In this document: positions 50,072-58,761 of the stretch, in pieces
Position numbering within the stretch: position 1 is the stretch's first letter
Layout: every line of letters starts with the position of its first letter
Source of the DNA: Streptosporangium sp. NBC_01495
GTDB taxonomy: Bacteria; Actinomycetota; Actinomycetes; Streptosporangiales; Streptosporangiaceae
Length of the DNA stretch: 64,000 nt
Assembly (NCBI RefSeq): GCF_036250735.1
Contig: NZ_CP109430.1
Location: 10,478,001-10,542,000, forward strand
Direction of reading: 5' to 3'
Notes under the pieces: model-generated
What the model was told of the DNA's origin: nothing
The model's database searches: none
The model's input: the letters and a program-made list of their open reading frames with translations, nothing else
Position numbers and translations under genes: made by a program

Positions 50072-51697
50072 TCACTGGCTCGGCGCGGGCGCGCTCGCCT
50101 CCTTCCCCGCCTCGGCGGGAGCGTCGCCGGCCTGCTCCGTCTCGGGGGCCTGCCCTGCCTCGGGGGCCTCCCCGGCGTCGGTCGGGCCGATGTGCCGGAG
50201 CATGGTCAGGACGAAGACGATGACGACCGCCATCAGGACCGCGCTGACGATCGCGGTGACGTGCATGCCCTCGATGAACGCCGTACGGGCCGGGTTCAGG
50301 AGCGCGGCCGCGAACTGGGGCAGCTGTTCGGCGACGGTGACCGCGCCGACGAGGGTTTCCCTGGCGGTCTCCGCGGCGGCCGCGGGGAGTCCCGGGGGAA
50401 TGAAGCCGGCTATCTGGGCACTGTAGGCGGCGGTGCCCACCGTCCCCAGCACCGCGATGCCGAGCGCGCCCGCGACCTCTCCGGTGGTCTCCGCCATGGA
50501 GGCCGCCGACCCCGCCCTCTCCATCGGGGCCGAGCTGATGACCAGGTTGTAGCCGACCGCCATGAGCGGGCTCATCCCGAACCCGACCAGGGCGTGGGCG
50601 GCGATCATCGGGGGGACGCCGCCGGTGACCCTGGCCATCAGCACGAGGCCGACCAGCGAGATCACCAGCCCGCCCGCGATGAGGTAGGCCGGGCGGATCC
50701 GCCGTGCGACGACGGGGGCCAGCATCGTGCCGCCGATCATCGCCACCGCGTTGGGCAACACCCACAGGCCGGTCATCAGCGGGGTCAGCCCCTCGATGGT
50801 CTGCAGGTACTGCACCACGAACAGCCCGATCGCGGACACCGCCATGAAGCCGAGCAGCATGCTGCACAGCGACACGCTGAAGGCCCGGGTGCCGAAGAGG
50901 CGCATGTCCAGCAGCGGATCGGCGAGCCGGCGCTGGCGGAGCACGAAGGCCACGCCGACGGCCAGGCCGACGACGAGGAGCAACGTCGGCACCGGCTCCA
51001 GGCCGACCTTCGGCAGCTCCTTGATCGCGTAGATGGACGCCAGGATGGCGACGAGGGACAGGGCGACGCTGGCCAGGTCCGGGCGACCGGCCTCCGGGTT
51101 GCGGTACTCCGGCAGCAGCCGTGGCGCGACGACGACCAGCAGCAGCATGATCGGCACGTTCACCAGGAACACCGAACCCCACCAGAAGGAGGTGAGCAGT
51201 GCCCCTCCGAAGAGCGGTCCGACCGCGGCACCGGCCATGAAGCAGCTCATCCAGATCCCGATGGCCGTGCCCATCTGCTTGGGATCCTTGAACATGTTGC
51301 TGATCAGCGCGAGGGTCGACGGCATCAGCGTGGCGCCGGCCACCCCCATCACCGCCCGTGCGGCGATGAGCATCTCCGGTGAGGTGGAGTAGGCCGCGAA
51401 CATCGACGCGACACCGAACGCCGCGGCGCCGATCAGGAGCAGGCGCCGGCGGCCGATGCGGTCGCCCAGGTTGCCCATCGTGATCAGGAAGCCCGCGATG
51501 AGGAACCCGTAGATGTCCAGGATCCACAGCTGCTGGGTGCTGGACGGCGCGAGCTCCGCGGTCAGCTGTGGCAGGGCCAGGTAGAGCACGGTGAGGTCGA
51601 TCGACAGCAAGAAGGTGGGCAGGGCCAGTACCGTGAGCCCCAGCCACTCCCGTCGTCCGGCTCGGACCCCCGAACCAGCTTCGGTACCCGCGTCCAT
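50072..51697 (-). CDS. MFS exporter, DHA2 family (14 TM), probable self-resistance
   Basis: The 541-residue membrane protein has about 14 hydrophobic segments with MFS motifs: LPTFLLSIDLTVLYLALPQL in TM1, MGNLGDRIGRRRLLLIG after TM2 and the antiporter motif MAGAAVGPLFGGALL in TM5. The last 30 residues are an acidic Ala/Glu/Pro tail with a short EAPEAGQAPE-type repeat. ATG 51697 follows AAAGGAG. It is divergent from a methyltransferase gene inside the natural-product locus, so export of the product is likely. Confidence 0.93.
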   Translation of the reverse strand: MDAGTEAGSGVRAGRREWLGLTVLALPTFLLSIDLTVLYLALPQLTAELAPSSTQQLWILDIYGFLIAGFLITMGNLGDRIGRRRLLLIGAAAFGVASMFAAYSTSPEMLIAARAVMGVAGATLMPSTLALISNMFKDPKQMGTAIGIWMSCFMAGAAVGPLFGGALLTSFWWGSVFLVNVPIMLLLVVVAPRLLPEYRNPEAGRPDLASVALSLVAILASIYAIKELPKVGLEPVPTLLLVVGLAVGVAFVLRQRRLADPLLDMRLFGTRAFSVSLCSMLLGFMAVSAIGLFVVQYLQTIEGLTPLMTGLWVLPNAVAMIGGTMLAPVVARRIRPAYLIAGGLVISLVGLVLMARVTGGVPPMIAAHALVGFGMSPLMAVGYNLVISSAPMERAGSAASMAETTGEVAGALGIAVLGTVGTAAYSAQIAGFIPPGLPAAAAETARETLVGAVTVAEQLPQFAAALLNPARTAFIEGMHVTAIVSAVLMAVVIVFVLTMLRHIGPTDAGEAPEAGQAPETEQAGDAPAEAGKEASAPAPSQ

Positions 51698-52252
51698 GGA
51701 AACTCCTTTCCGACTTGGGATATGCAGGTCACGAGCGCGACACAATGAATGGGCCGACACCGCGTAAACCCTTCCTACCAGCAGGACGTTCGGCGCTCCT
51801 TCTTCTCGATTGCGCAGCCGGATCGGCCCGATGCGGTGTTTACTCGCTTTACGACATGGAATAAATCGCAGCCTGATTCGGCCTTCTTTGTTGCCCGGAA
51901 CGCGAAATTCTCGTCGCCGCGCCCTTTCCGCGAACAAGTGGGCACCGACGGAGCGGGCGGCATGCCTTCGCACGAGCGAAGATGCGCACGCCGGCGGTGG
52001 GTGCGACCGTCGGTAGGGGGCGCGATCGGCGGGTGAGGCGCGCCCCTGAGGTACTCCCCGCGCGGGCGACACGCGCCCCCGGCCTAGGTCGCGACGCACC
52101 CCGGGCGCGGTGACGGATTCACCCGATCCCCACGCGGATGACGCGCGTGCTCCCCGACGAGGTCCACGCGGGACGTACGGGCCGGGGCGCGGGCGGCGTC
52201 GGCACCGTGGCGGAGGACGCGCATCACCACCGGACACACGGAGGAACGAGAC
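51698..52252. other. Divergent control region, no gene
   Basis: No coding frame is supported. GC falls clearly at 51740-51910, as expected for promoters, before rising again. The candidate palindrome at 51970 lies in the middle. Confidence 0.55.
51970..51985. promoter_or_regulatory. Cluster palindrome site 8
   Basis: GCACGAGCGAAGATGC keeps GCA on the left and AAGATGC on the right. It lies between the exporter and methyltransferase genes, which are divergent. Confidence 0.4.
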
Positions 52253-53089
52253 ATGAGTGGTCAAGCGGCACCGACGTCCGAGGAAACCAACAGGTTCTAC
52301 GAACTGACCAACCAGGTCCTCCTCGACATCTGGGGCGAGGATTTCCACCATGGGTACTGGCCCTCCGAGGAGGACCAGAGCACGATCCCCGAGGCGACCG
52401 ACCGCCTCACGCGGCTGCTCATCGAGAAGACGGACTTCGAGCACGCCACCACGATGCTGGACATCGGCTGCGGCATCGGCACGCCGGCCTTCCGCGTCGC
52501 CGAGGTGGCGGACGTGAGGATCGTCGGCGTCTCGAACAACCAGGAGCAGCTCGACGAGGCGAACCGCAAGGCCGTCGAGAAGGGCCTGGCGGACCGCGTG
52601 AGGTTCGAGTACGCCGACGCGATCGACCTGCCCTATCCCCGTGACGCGTTCGACGTCGTCTGGGTCTTCGAGGCGATCATGCACATGGACCGGGCGCGGC
52701 TCCTCCGCGAGGCCCTCCGCGTGCTGCGCCCGGGAGGCCGGCTGATCGTCACGGACCACCTGCGGACCGGGCCGATGAGCGAGGCCGACGACGAGCTGGT
52801 GCGCCGGCACATGGAGGCCATGCACGCCGGTCCGGTGCTCGACGCGGACGAGTACCGCGCGCTGGTGCGGGAGTCGGGCCTTGAGCTCATTGAGCTCCTG
52901 GACGTCAGCGAGCACACGCAGCAGACCGCCCGCCGGGTGATCGCGACCGTGGACAGGCGGTTCGACGAGCTGGTGGCGCGGTACGGCGAGGAGGTCATCC
53001 CGGTCCTGAAGGTCTTCAACAGCCCGGTGGCCTATGTGCGGGAACTGGGATACCTCGTCGCCGTCGCCCGTAAGCCCGTGTCCGGGTAG
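52253..53089 (+). CDS. SAM-dependent small-molecule methyltransferase
   Basis: The 278-residue class I enzyme has HHGYWPSEEDQSTIPEATDRLT before motif I TMLDIGCGIGTPAFRVAEV, then RIVGVSNNQEQLDEAN and IDLPYPRDAFDVVWVFEAIMHM, the pattern of gamma-tocopherol-methyltransferase-like natural-product enzymes (RebM/GenK-independent type). ATG 52253 follows GGAGGAAC. It likely O-methylates a phenol or sugar hydroxyl. It is one of three such methyltransferases in the locus besides the sugar N-methyltransferase. Confidence 0.92.
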   Translation: MSGQAAPTSEETNRFYELTNQVLLDIWGEDFHHGYWPSEEDQSTIPEATDRLTRLLIEKTDFEHATTMLDIGCGIGTPAFRVAEVADVRIVGVSNNQEQLDEANRKAVEKGLADRVRFEYADAIDLPYPRDAFDVVWVFEAIMHMDRARLLREALRVLRPGGRLIVTDHLRTGPMSEADDELVRRHMEAMHAGPVLDADEYRALVRESGLELIELLDVSEHTQQTARRVIATVDRRFDELVARYGEEVIPVLKVFNSPVAYVRELGYLVAVARKPVSG

Positions 53090-53169
53090 GCGTGCCGCCG
53101 GAGAAGCCGCAGACGGCGACGGGCTTCCGGCTCGCCGCCTAGCGGGACGGCTCCGGGGACTGAGTCCCA

Positions 53170-53352
53170 CGACGGCGCGCACCGACGCACGCGACAGCGC
53201 ACGACTCCCGCGACAGCGCACGACTCCCGCGACAGCGCACGACGACGCACGGCGCGACGACGCACGGCGCATGAGACGCGACGGCGCATGAGACGCGACG
53301 GCGCATGAGACGCGACGGCGCATGAGACGCGACGACGCACGAGACGCGACGA
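53170..53352. repeat. Two adjoining tandem arrays (19 bp and 17 bp)
   Basis: GCGACAGCGCACGACTCCC units are followed by units of GCATGAGACGCGACGGC with a 17-bp period. Together they fill the convergent gap between the methyltransferase and the molybdopterin enzyme. Confidence 0.9.
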
Positions 53353-53353
53353 C

Positions 53354-53386
53354 AACACCGTCCATCCGCGGGGGATGGACGGTGTT
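53354..53386. terminator. Bidirectional terminator between convergent genes
   Basis: AACACCGTCCATCC (53354-53367) pairs exactly with GGATGGACGGTGTT (53373-53386), followed by TCT. The A/T ends suit both directions. Confidence 0.85.
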
Positions 53387-53412
53387 TCTCTGCTCCCACC
53401 CGGTTCGACGGC

Positions 53413-55629
53413 CTATGCCGCGGCCGGTCCGACCACCACCGGCACCCCGTTGAACACCGCGTTGCCCGACGCCGGATCCACGACCGCGTCATCGGTCAGG
53501 GCGTTGGCGTTGACCCCCGGATGTCCCGCGGCGACCCCCTGGGTCGTCCCTGCGTGTCCCCATCCGTGGGGAAGGCTGACCACGCCCGGCATGATGGACT
53601 CGGTGGGCTCGACCTCGGCCACGACCTCCCCGGCCGCCGACCGGACGAGCGCCCGGTCGCCGAGACCGAGCCTGGCCACGTCGGCGGGGTTGACGTGGAG
53701 CGTGCACCGGTTGCTGCCGCCGGTCAGCGTGCGGACGTTGTGCAGCCAGCTGTTGTTGGAGCGGAGCTGGCGCCTGCCGATCAGCACCATGTCGGCGGCC
53801 GGTTCGCCGAGCCGTTCGCGCAGCCGTACGACCTCGTCGGCCAGTGCCCGGGGGGCGAGCCGCACGCGGCCGGACTCGGTGCACAGGAGCTCGTCCAGCC
53901 GGGGCTTGAGCGCGCCCAGATCGATCCCGTGCGGCCGTGCCCGCAACTCGGCCAGGGACAGGCCGTACGGGGCCAGCCTGAGCATGGCGTCCAGGATCCG
54001 TTCCTCGGGGCACTCGCCGTCGAGCGCGGCCCGCAACGCCGTCGCGTCCTGGCCCTCGTACGGGGATCCGGGGGTCGTGACGGCGGCGGTGAGCATCCCG
54101 CCGAGCATCGCCTCGCTCAGTGCCTCCGGATCGGCGTCCGGCCCCTGCCCCGACGCGATCTGGACCAGCCTCGCCATGATCTCCCCCTCCGAGGGGCGTC
54201 CCGGTTCGAGCGGCAGGATCGCGGGGGAGAACCTCGCGTAGTTGCGCACGGTCACCGTGAGCAGCAGGAAGTCGTAGTGCGGCATCTGCAGCATGCGGGG
54301 CGGCGGGAGGATGACGTCCGCGTGCCGGGTGGTCTCGTTGAGATAGGGGTCCACGCAGACCATGAACTCCAGGTCCCGCAGCGCACGGTCCAGCCGGGCC
54401 CCGTTGGGCGCCGACAGCACCGGGTTGCCGGCCACCGTCACGAGGGCCCTGACCTGCCCGTCTCCCGGGGTTTCGATCTCCTCGGCCAGGACGGCGAGGG
54501 GGAGCTCGCCGAGCGCCTCGGGCAGCCCCCGCACCCGGCTGCGCCACCGTCCCATGGCGAAGGGCTCGCCCGTCCGCCATGGCTCGGCCGTGGCGGGCCT
54601 GGTGAACATGACCCCGCCGGGCCGGTCGAAATTGCCGGTCAGGATGTTGATCGCGTCGACCAGCCACTGGATCACGGTCCCGAACTCGGTGGTGCAGGTT
54701 CCCACCCGGGTGTAGACGGCGGCCGAGGGCGCCGCGGCCAGCTCGCGCGCCAGCCGTACGATCACGTCGCCGGCGACGCCGCACACCGGGGCGACGACGT
54801 GCGGCGGGAAGTCCACGGCGAGCCGGTGCAGCTCGTCCAGGCCCTCCACGTCGAGGTCGACGGTGACGAGGCCCTCGGCGAAGAGCGCGTGCACGATGCC
54901 GAACAGCAGGTGGGCGTCCGTGCCCGGCCTGACGAACAGGTGCTCGTCGGCGAGGTCGGCGGTGCGGGTGCGGCGCGGGTCGACCACGACCAGCCTGCCG
55001 CCGCGCTCGCGCAGCGCCCGGAGCCGTCCGGGGAAGTCGGGGGCCGCGCAGAGCGAACCGTGCGACTCCACCGGGTTGGCGCCGAGGACGAGCAGGTAGT
55101 CCGTGCGGTCGAGGTCGGGAACGGCGATCGACATGGCGTCGCCGAGCATCAGGCCGCAGGCCACGTGCTTGGGCAGCTGGTCGATGGAGCTGGCGCTGAA
55201 GACGTTCGGGGTGTCGAGGGCCTGCGCGAGCGGGCCGCGGAAGAGGATGCCGGCCATGGTGTGGAAGGTCGGGTTGCCGAAGTAGGCCGCCGTCGCCTGG
55301 CGGCCGTGGGACTCGACGACCCGGGTGAACCCCCGGTCGACCGTCGCGAACGCCTCCTCCCAGGTGACCTCGTGCCAGTCGCCGTCCCTGCGCACCATCG
55401 GGGCCCTGAGCCGGTCCGGGTCCTCGTCCAGGTGTCCCAGGCTCGCCCCCTTGGGGCAGATGTATCCCTTGCCGAAGGGGTCCTCGGCGTCGCCCCGCAC
55501 GGACGCGACCTTCCCGGCGCCGTCAAGGGTGAGGCGCAGGCCGCAGACGGCATCACAAATGGGGCACGTCCGGTACGCGGTTCTCGTGGGTTCCGCGCTC
55601 CTCGTTTTCCGCATAGCCGTGTCGGTCAT
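53413..55629 (-). CDS. Molybdopterin oxidoreductase, DMSO-reductase superfamily
   Basis: The 738-residue enzyme begins with an iron-sulfur motif, Cys22-x2-Cys25-x3-Cys29-x28-Cys58 (CPICDAVCG and YICPKG), for one 4Fe-4S cluster. The molybdopterin domains follow: LVLGANPVESHGSL, VVVDPRRTRTADLADEHLFVRPGTDA, and the dinucleotide-binding C terminus LRSNNSWLHNVRTLTGG and HVNPADVARLGLGDRALV. No Cys or selenocysteine stands where formate or nitrate enzymes carry a metal ligand (SASSIDQLPKH), so Ser is possible. No Tat signal, electron-transfer subunit or membrane anchor is present, so it appears to be a single soluble subunit. Such enzymes are rare in natural-product loci. Substrate unknown. Confidence 0.92.
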   Translation of the reverse strand: MTDTAMRKTRSAEPTRTAYRTCPICDAVCGLRLTLDGAGKVASVRGDAEDPFGKGYICPKGASLGHLDEDPDRLRAPMVRRDGDWHEVTWEEAFATVDRGFTRVVESHGRQATAAYFGNPTFHTMAGILFRGPLAQALDTPNVFSASSIDQLPKHVACGLMLGDAMSIAVPDLDRTDYLLVLGANPVESHGSLCAAPDFPGRLRALRERGGRLVVVDPRRTRTADLADEHLFVRPGTDAHLLFGIVHALFAEGLVTVDLDVEGLDELHRLAVDFPPHVVAPVCGVAGDVIVRLARELAAAPSAAVYTRVGTCTTEFGTVIQWLVDAINILTGNFDRPGGVMFTRPATAEPWRTGEPFAMGRWRSRVRGLPEALGELPLAVLAEEIETPGDGQVRALVTVAGNPVLSAPNGARLDRALRDLEFMVCVDPYLNETTRHADVILPPPRMLQMPHYDFLLLTVTVRNYARFSPAILPLEPGRPSEGEIMARLVQIASGQGPDADPEALSEAMLGGMLTAAVTTPGSPYEGQDATALRAALDGECPEERILDAMLRLAPYGLSLAELRARPHGIDLGALKPRLDELLCTESGRVRLAPRALADEVVRLRERLGEPAADMVLIGRRQLRSNNSWLHNVRTLTGGSNRCTLHVNPADVARLGLGDRALVRSAAGEVVAEVEPTESIMPGVVSLPHGWGHAGTTQGVAAGHPGVNANALTDDAVVDPASGNAVFNGVPVVVGPAAA

Positions 55630-56062
55630 CCTCGCCCCGTTTCTTTACCGCCGTTCGGATTCGCGTCGAGCCTAAATGTGGAGTGTCCTCGCGACTTCCG
55701 CGTTCATGCGCAATCGGGCGCGGAACGATAAGCGCGAAAAGCGCCGGGTGGTGTCGGGACAACGGTCTGCGGCCCGCCCGGCTTCGCGTTCTCGCAGGTA
55801 GAGGGGCATGACCCGGAGGTATTCCGCGGCCCGGACGGCGCGAAGGGCGACGCCCGGACGGCGCGAAAGGCGACGCCAGAACGGTCATCCGCCCATCCTG
55901 GTTTCGCGGAGCGGAGTATCCCCCGATTACCTTCGGAAGCCTTATCGCATATTGCCCGGTTTCTCGCGTGCCGCGACGGATATCGCAACTCCGGAGATGT
56001 CGGCCGACGGCCTTCCCTGTGAGGCTACCCATCATCACCGATCAGGGTTGAGGGGGCCAACG
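55630..56062. other. Divergent control region, no gene
   Basis: No reliable coding frame. The string ACGATAAGCGCGA at about 55726 also occurs near 39359 in the adenylation-gene leader, which may mark a shared promoter element. The palindrome-like site at 55985 lies close to the plus-strand gene. Confidence 0.45.
55985..56000 (+). promoter_or_regulatory. Cluster palindrome site 9
   Basis: GCAACTCCGGAGATGT has arms CTCCGGAG at its centre and the conserved GAGATG right half. It lies 63 bases upstream of the monooxygenase ATG, in the gap divergent from the molybdopterin enzyme. Confidence 0.5.
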
Positions 56063-57277
56063 ATGACTCTTGCCACGGATGCCCGAGCCCAGGGTTTTCC
56101 CGATCCGCCCGAGCCGGATCTGCGACCTGCCGATGTCGTCAAAAGGGCCGAGTCCATCGCCCGGGAACTGGTGGAACGCCAGGCGGAAACCGAGGAACGC
56201 ACGTTCTACGCCGCGGACATTCACGACCGGTTCATGAAGTCCGGCTTTTATCGAATTCTGGTTCCGCGCCGTTACGGCGGTTACGAGTTCGGCATCGAGA
56301 CCTTCATGCGGGTCACGCTGGCGCTGACGCGCGGGTGCCCGTCGACGGGCTGGATGTACTGCCTGGGGCACGCGCACGCCCACGCCGTGGCCACCCTGTT
56401 CGGGAGGCGGGCCCAGGACGAGCTGCTGTCCCAGGGGGACTTCATCTGCCCGGCCACGGTCATGCCGTCGGGCACCGCGGAGCGCGTGGACGGGGGGTGG
56501 GCGCTCAACGGGACCTGGGGCTACTGCTCCGGCGCCCCCTACGCCGGTCACTTCATGGGCCACACCCTCGTCGAAGGCGAGCCCATGCTGTTCGTGGCCC
56601 CCCGCAGCGAGTGGGAGCGCCTGGACGACTGGGGGGCGCAGCTCGGCCTCAAGGGCAGCGGGTCGCACAGCATCGCCGTGTCCGGCTTCGTGCCCGACCA
56701 CCTCACCCTCGGCAAGCACCTCAGCCAACTCACCGTCACCGACGGCACACCCGGTCTGGAACTGCACGGCAACCCCGAGTACGGCGGGGGACCGCTCAGC
56801 TTCATGGTCCTGGAGGACGCCGTGCTCGCCCTGGGGATGGCCCAGGGGGCGCTGGACGCGTACGAGGAGCTGATGCGCACCCGGACGACCGGCTTCCCGC
56901 CGATCGTCCGCCGGGCGGAGGACCCCGACTTCCAGCGGTGGTACGGCGAGGCGACGGCGCTGATCGCGACCGCCGAGGCGGCGTTCTGGAACGCCGTCGA
57001 CCAGTGGCGGGACGCGTGCGCGCAGGGGCCGGAGGCGTTCACCACGGAGCGCGAGATGCGGATCGCCCTGATCTGCCGCGAGGTCGTCGGGCTCTGCTGG
57101 AGGGCGGTCGAGGGACACCTGTTCCCCACGGCCGGATCGAGCTCCGTGCGCCGTGGCGAGCGCATCGAGCGCGTGTGGCGCGACCTGTCGATGCTGCACA
57201 GCCACGCGGGCGTCGCGGTCTTCCTCACCACCATCGCGAAACGCGAGTACGCCAGGGCGCGGTTCGGCCTCGAATAA
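56063..57277 (+). CDS. Acyl-CoA-dehydrogenase-fold flavin monooxygenase (group D)
   Basis: The 404-residue protein has GCPSTGWMYCLGHAHAHAVATLF, GGWALNGTWGYCSGAPYAGHFMG and the C-terminal AGSSSVRRGERIERVWRDLSMLHSHAGV, the HsaA/flavin-dependent hydroxylase form of the fold, with the conserved Ser/His region in place of a dehydrogenase base. It needs reduced flavin from a reductase not encoded here. ATG 56063 has only a weak ribosome site (agggggcc). It starts a run of four co-directional tailoring genes (to 61377) that share a terminator. Aromatic or carbon-scaffold hydroxylation is likely. Confidence 0.9.
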   Translation: MTLATDARAQGFPDPPEPDLRPADVVKRAESIARELVERQAETEERTFYAADIHDRFMKSGFYRILVPRRYGGYEFGIETFMRVTLALTRGCPSTGWMYCLGHAHAHAVATLFGRRAQDELLSQGDFICPATVMPSGTAERVDGGWALNGTWGYCSGAPYAGHFMGHTLVEGEPMLFVAPRSEWERLDDWGAQLGLKGSGSHSIAVSGFVPDHLTLGKHLSQLTVTDGTPGLELHGNPEYGGGPLSFMVLEDAVLALGMAQGALDAYEELMRTRTTGFPPIVRRAEDPDFQRWYGEATALIATAEAAFWNAVDQWRDACAQGPEAFTTEREMRIALICREVVGLCWRAVEGHLFPTAGSSSVRRGERIERVWRDLSMLHSHAGVAVFLTTIAKREYARARFGLE

Positions 57278-57300
57278 CGAAACTGTGGAGGTAGCCGAAA

Positions 57301-58698
57301 ATGGGTGACACGACTGGGACCCGCGCGGTTGTGCTGGGCGGAAGCCTGGCGGGACTGTTCGCGGCGCGGGTGCTCTCCGACGCGTACGACGAGGTGCTGA
57401 TCGTCGACCGCGACGAGCTGCTCGGCGTGGACGGCATGCGGCGGGGCTGCCCGCAGGCCCGCCACATCAACGGCCTGCTCGCCCGCGGCCAGCAGGCCAT
57501 GGAGGAGCTGTACCCCGGCATCACGGAGGAGATCTTCGCGGACGGCGTGCCGACCGGAGACCTCGCCGGCGACGTGCGGTGGTACTTCAACGGCAAACGG
57601 CTCAGGCAGCGGCACGCCGGGCTGGTCTGCGTGGCGGCGAGCCGTCCGATGCTGGAGAAGCACATCCGCGAGCGGACGAGCGCCATCCCCAACGTCTCCT
57701 TCGCCGAGCGCCACGACATCCTCGGCCTGGAGACGACGCCCGACCGCGGCCGCGTCAACGGCGTGCGCGTGCAGCCGCACGGCCGTGACGAGTCCGAGGT
57801 CATAACGGCCGATCTGGTGGTCGACGCCACCGGCAGGGGATCGCGGACCCCGATCTGGCTGGAGGACCTCGGCTACCCGCGGGTCAGGGAGGAGCGCAAG
57901 AAGATCGGCCTCTGCTACGTCACCCAGCACTACCGGCTGACCAAGGACCCGTACCACGGCGACCTGTCGATCAACCCGGTCGCGTCGCCCGCTCTGCCGA
58001 GAGGGGCGATCTTCACCAAGACGGACGGCGGGCGCGTGGAGCTGACCACGTACGGCCTGCTCGGCGACCACCCGCCCACCGACCAGGAGGGCTTCTACCG
58101 GTGGATCGAGTCGCTGGCGGTCCCGGACATCCATGACGCCCTGCAGCACGCCGAACCGCTCGACGAGCCGGTGGCGTTCCAGTTCCCGACCACGTTGCGG
58201 CGCCACTACCAGGAGATGCCGCGCTTCCCCGACGGCCTCCTCGTCACCGGCGACGCCGTCTGCTGCTTCAACCCGGTCTACGCCCAGGGGATGACGGTCG
58301 CCGCGCTGGGCGCCCTGACGATGCGCGACCACCTGCACACCGGTTCCGCCCCGCAGCCGCGCCAGTTCTTCCAGGACCTCGCCCGGGACGTCATCGACGC
58401 GCCCTGGGAGATGACGAACATCGTCGACCTCAGCTTCCCCGGGGTGGCGGGCGAGCGGACCCCGCAGGTACGGGTCGCCCAGGCGTTCCTGAAGCTGGTG
58501 CAGATCGCGGCCACCCGGGACGGCAAGGTGACCGCCGCGTACATGCGGACGGCCGGTCTCGTGGAGCGGCCGGAGTCCCTGCAGCGGCCCCGCATGATCC
58601 TCCGGGTGCTGTGGAACGCGCTCCCGCGGTTCAAGGGCGCCAGCGGCCGCGCAGCCACGTCCGGACCGGCGAAGCGGGGCAAGGTCGCGGTCCGGTGA
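57301..58698 (+). CDS. FAD-dependent epoxidase/monooxygenase (Lsd18-like family)
   Basis: The 465-residue flavoprotein has a Rossmann start AVVLGGSLAGLFAARVL, the GCPQARHINGLLARGQ segment, LVVDATGRGSRTPIWL and the FAD-site LLVTGDAVCCFNPVYAQGMTVAA. This arrangement is typical of the polyether-epoxidase-like group (Lsd18 and relatives) and related monooxygenases. The WxWxIP motif of flavin halogenases is absent, so I do not call it a halogenase. ATG 57301 follows GGAGG. The C-terminal 25 residues are basic and probably disordered. An epoxidation or hydroxylation of the core is plausible. Confidence 0.88.
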   Translation: MGDTTGTRAVVLGGSLAGLFAARVLSDAYDEVLIVDRDELLGVDGMRRGCPQARHINGLLARGQQAMEELYPGITEEIFADGVPTGDLAGDVRWYFNGKRLRQRHAGLVCVAASRPMLEKHIRERTSAIPNVSFAERHDILGLETTPDRGRVNGVRVQPHGRDESEVITADLVVDATGRGSRTPIWLEDLGYPRVREERKKIGLCYVTQHYRLTKDPYHGDLSINPVASPALPRGAIFTKTDGGRVELTTYGLLGDHPPTDQEGFYRWIESLAVPDIHDALQHAEPLDEPVAFQFPTTLRRHYQEMPRFPDGLLVTGDAVCCFNPVYAQGMTVAALGALTMRDHLHTGSAPQPRQFFQDLARDVIDAPWEMTNIVDLSFPGVAGERTPQVRVAQAFLKLVQIAATRDGKVTAAYMRTAGLVERPESLQRPRMILRVLWNALPRFKGASGRAATSGPAKRGKVAVR

Positions 58699-58761
58699 GG
58701 ACCCGATGAGCCCCCGCCCGGAGCCGCGCCGGTTCGCCACATCCGAAGGAAGGTCAGGCAA

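Noticed and set aside
57301..58698. Flavin-dependent halogenase (SgcC3 equivalent)
   Set aside because: The WxWxIP motif is absent and the GCPQARH and VTGDAVCCFNPVYAQG elements fit the epoxidase-like family better. No other halogenase is visible.
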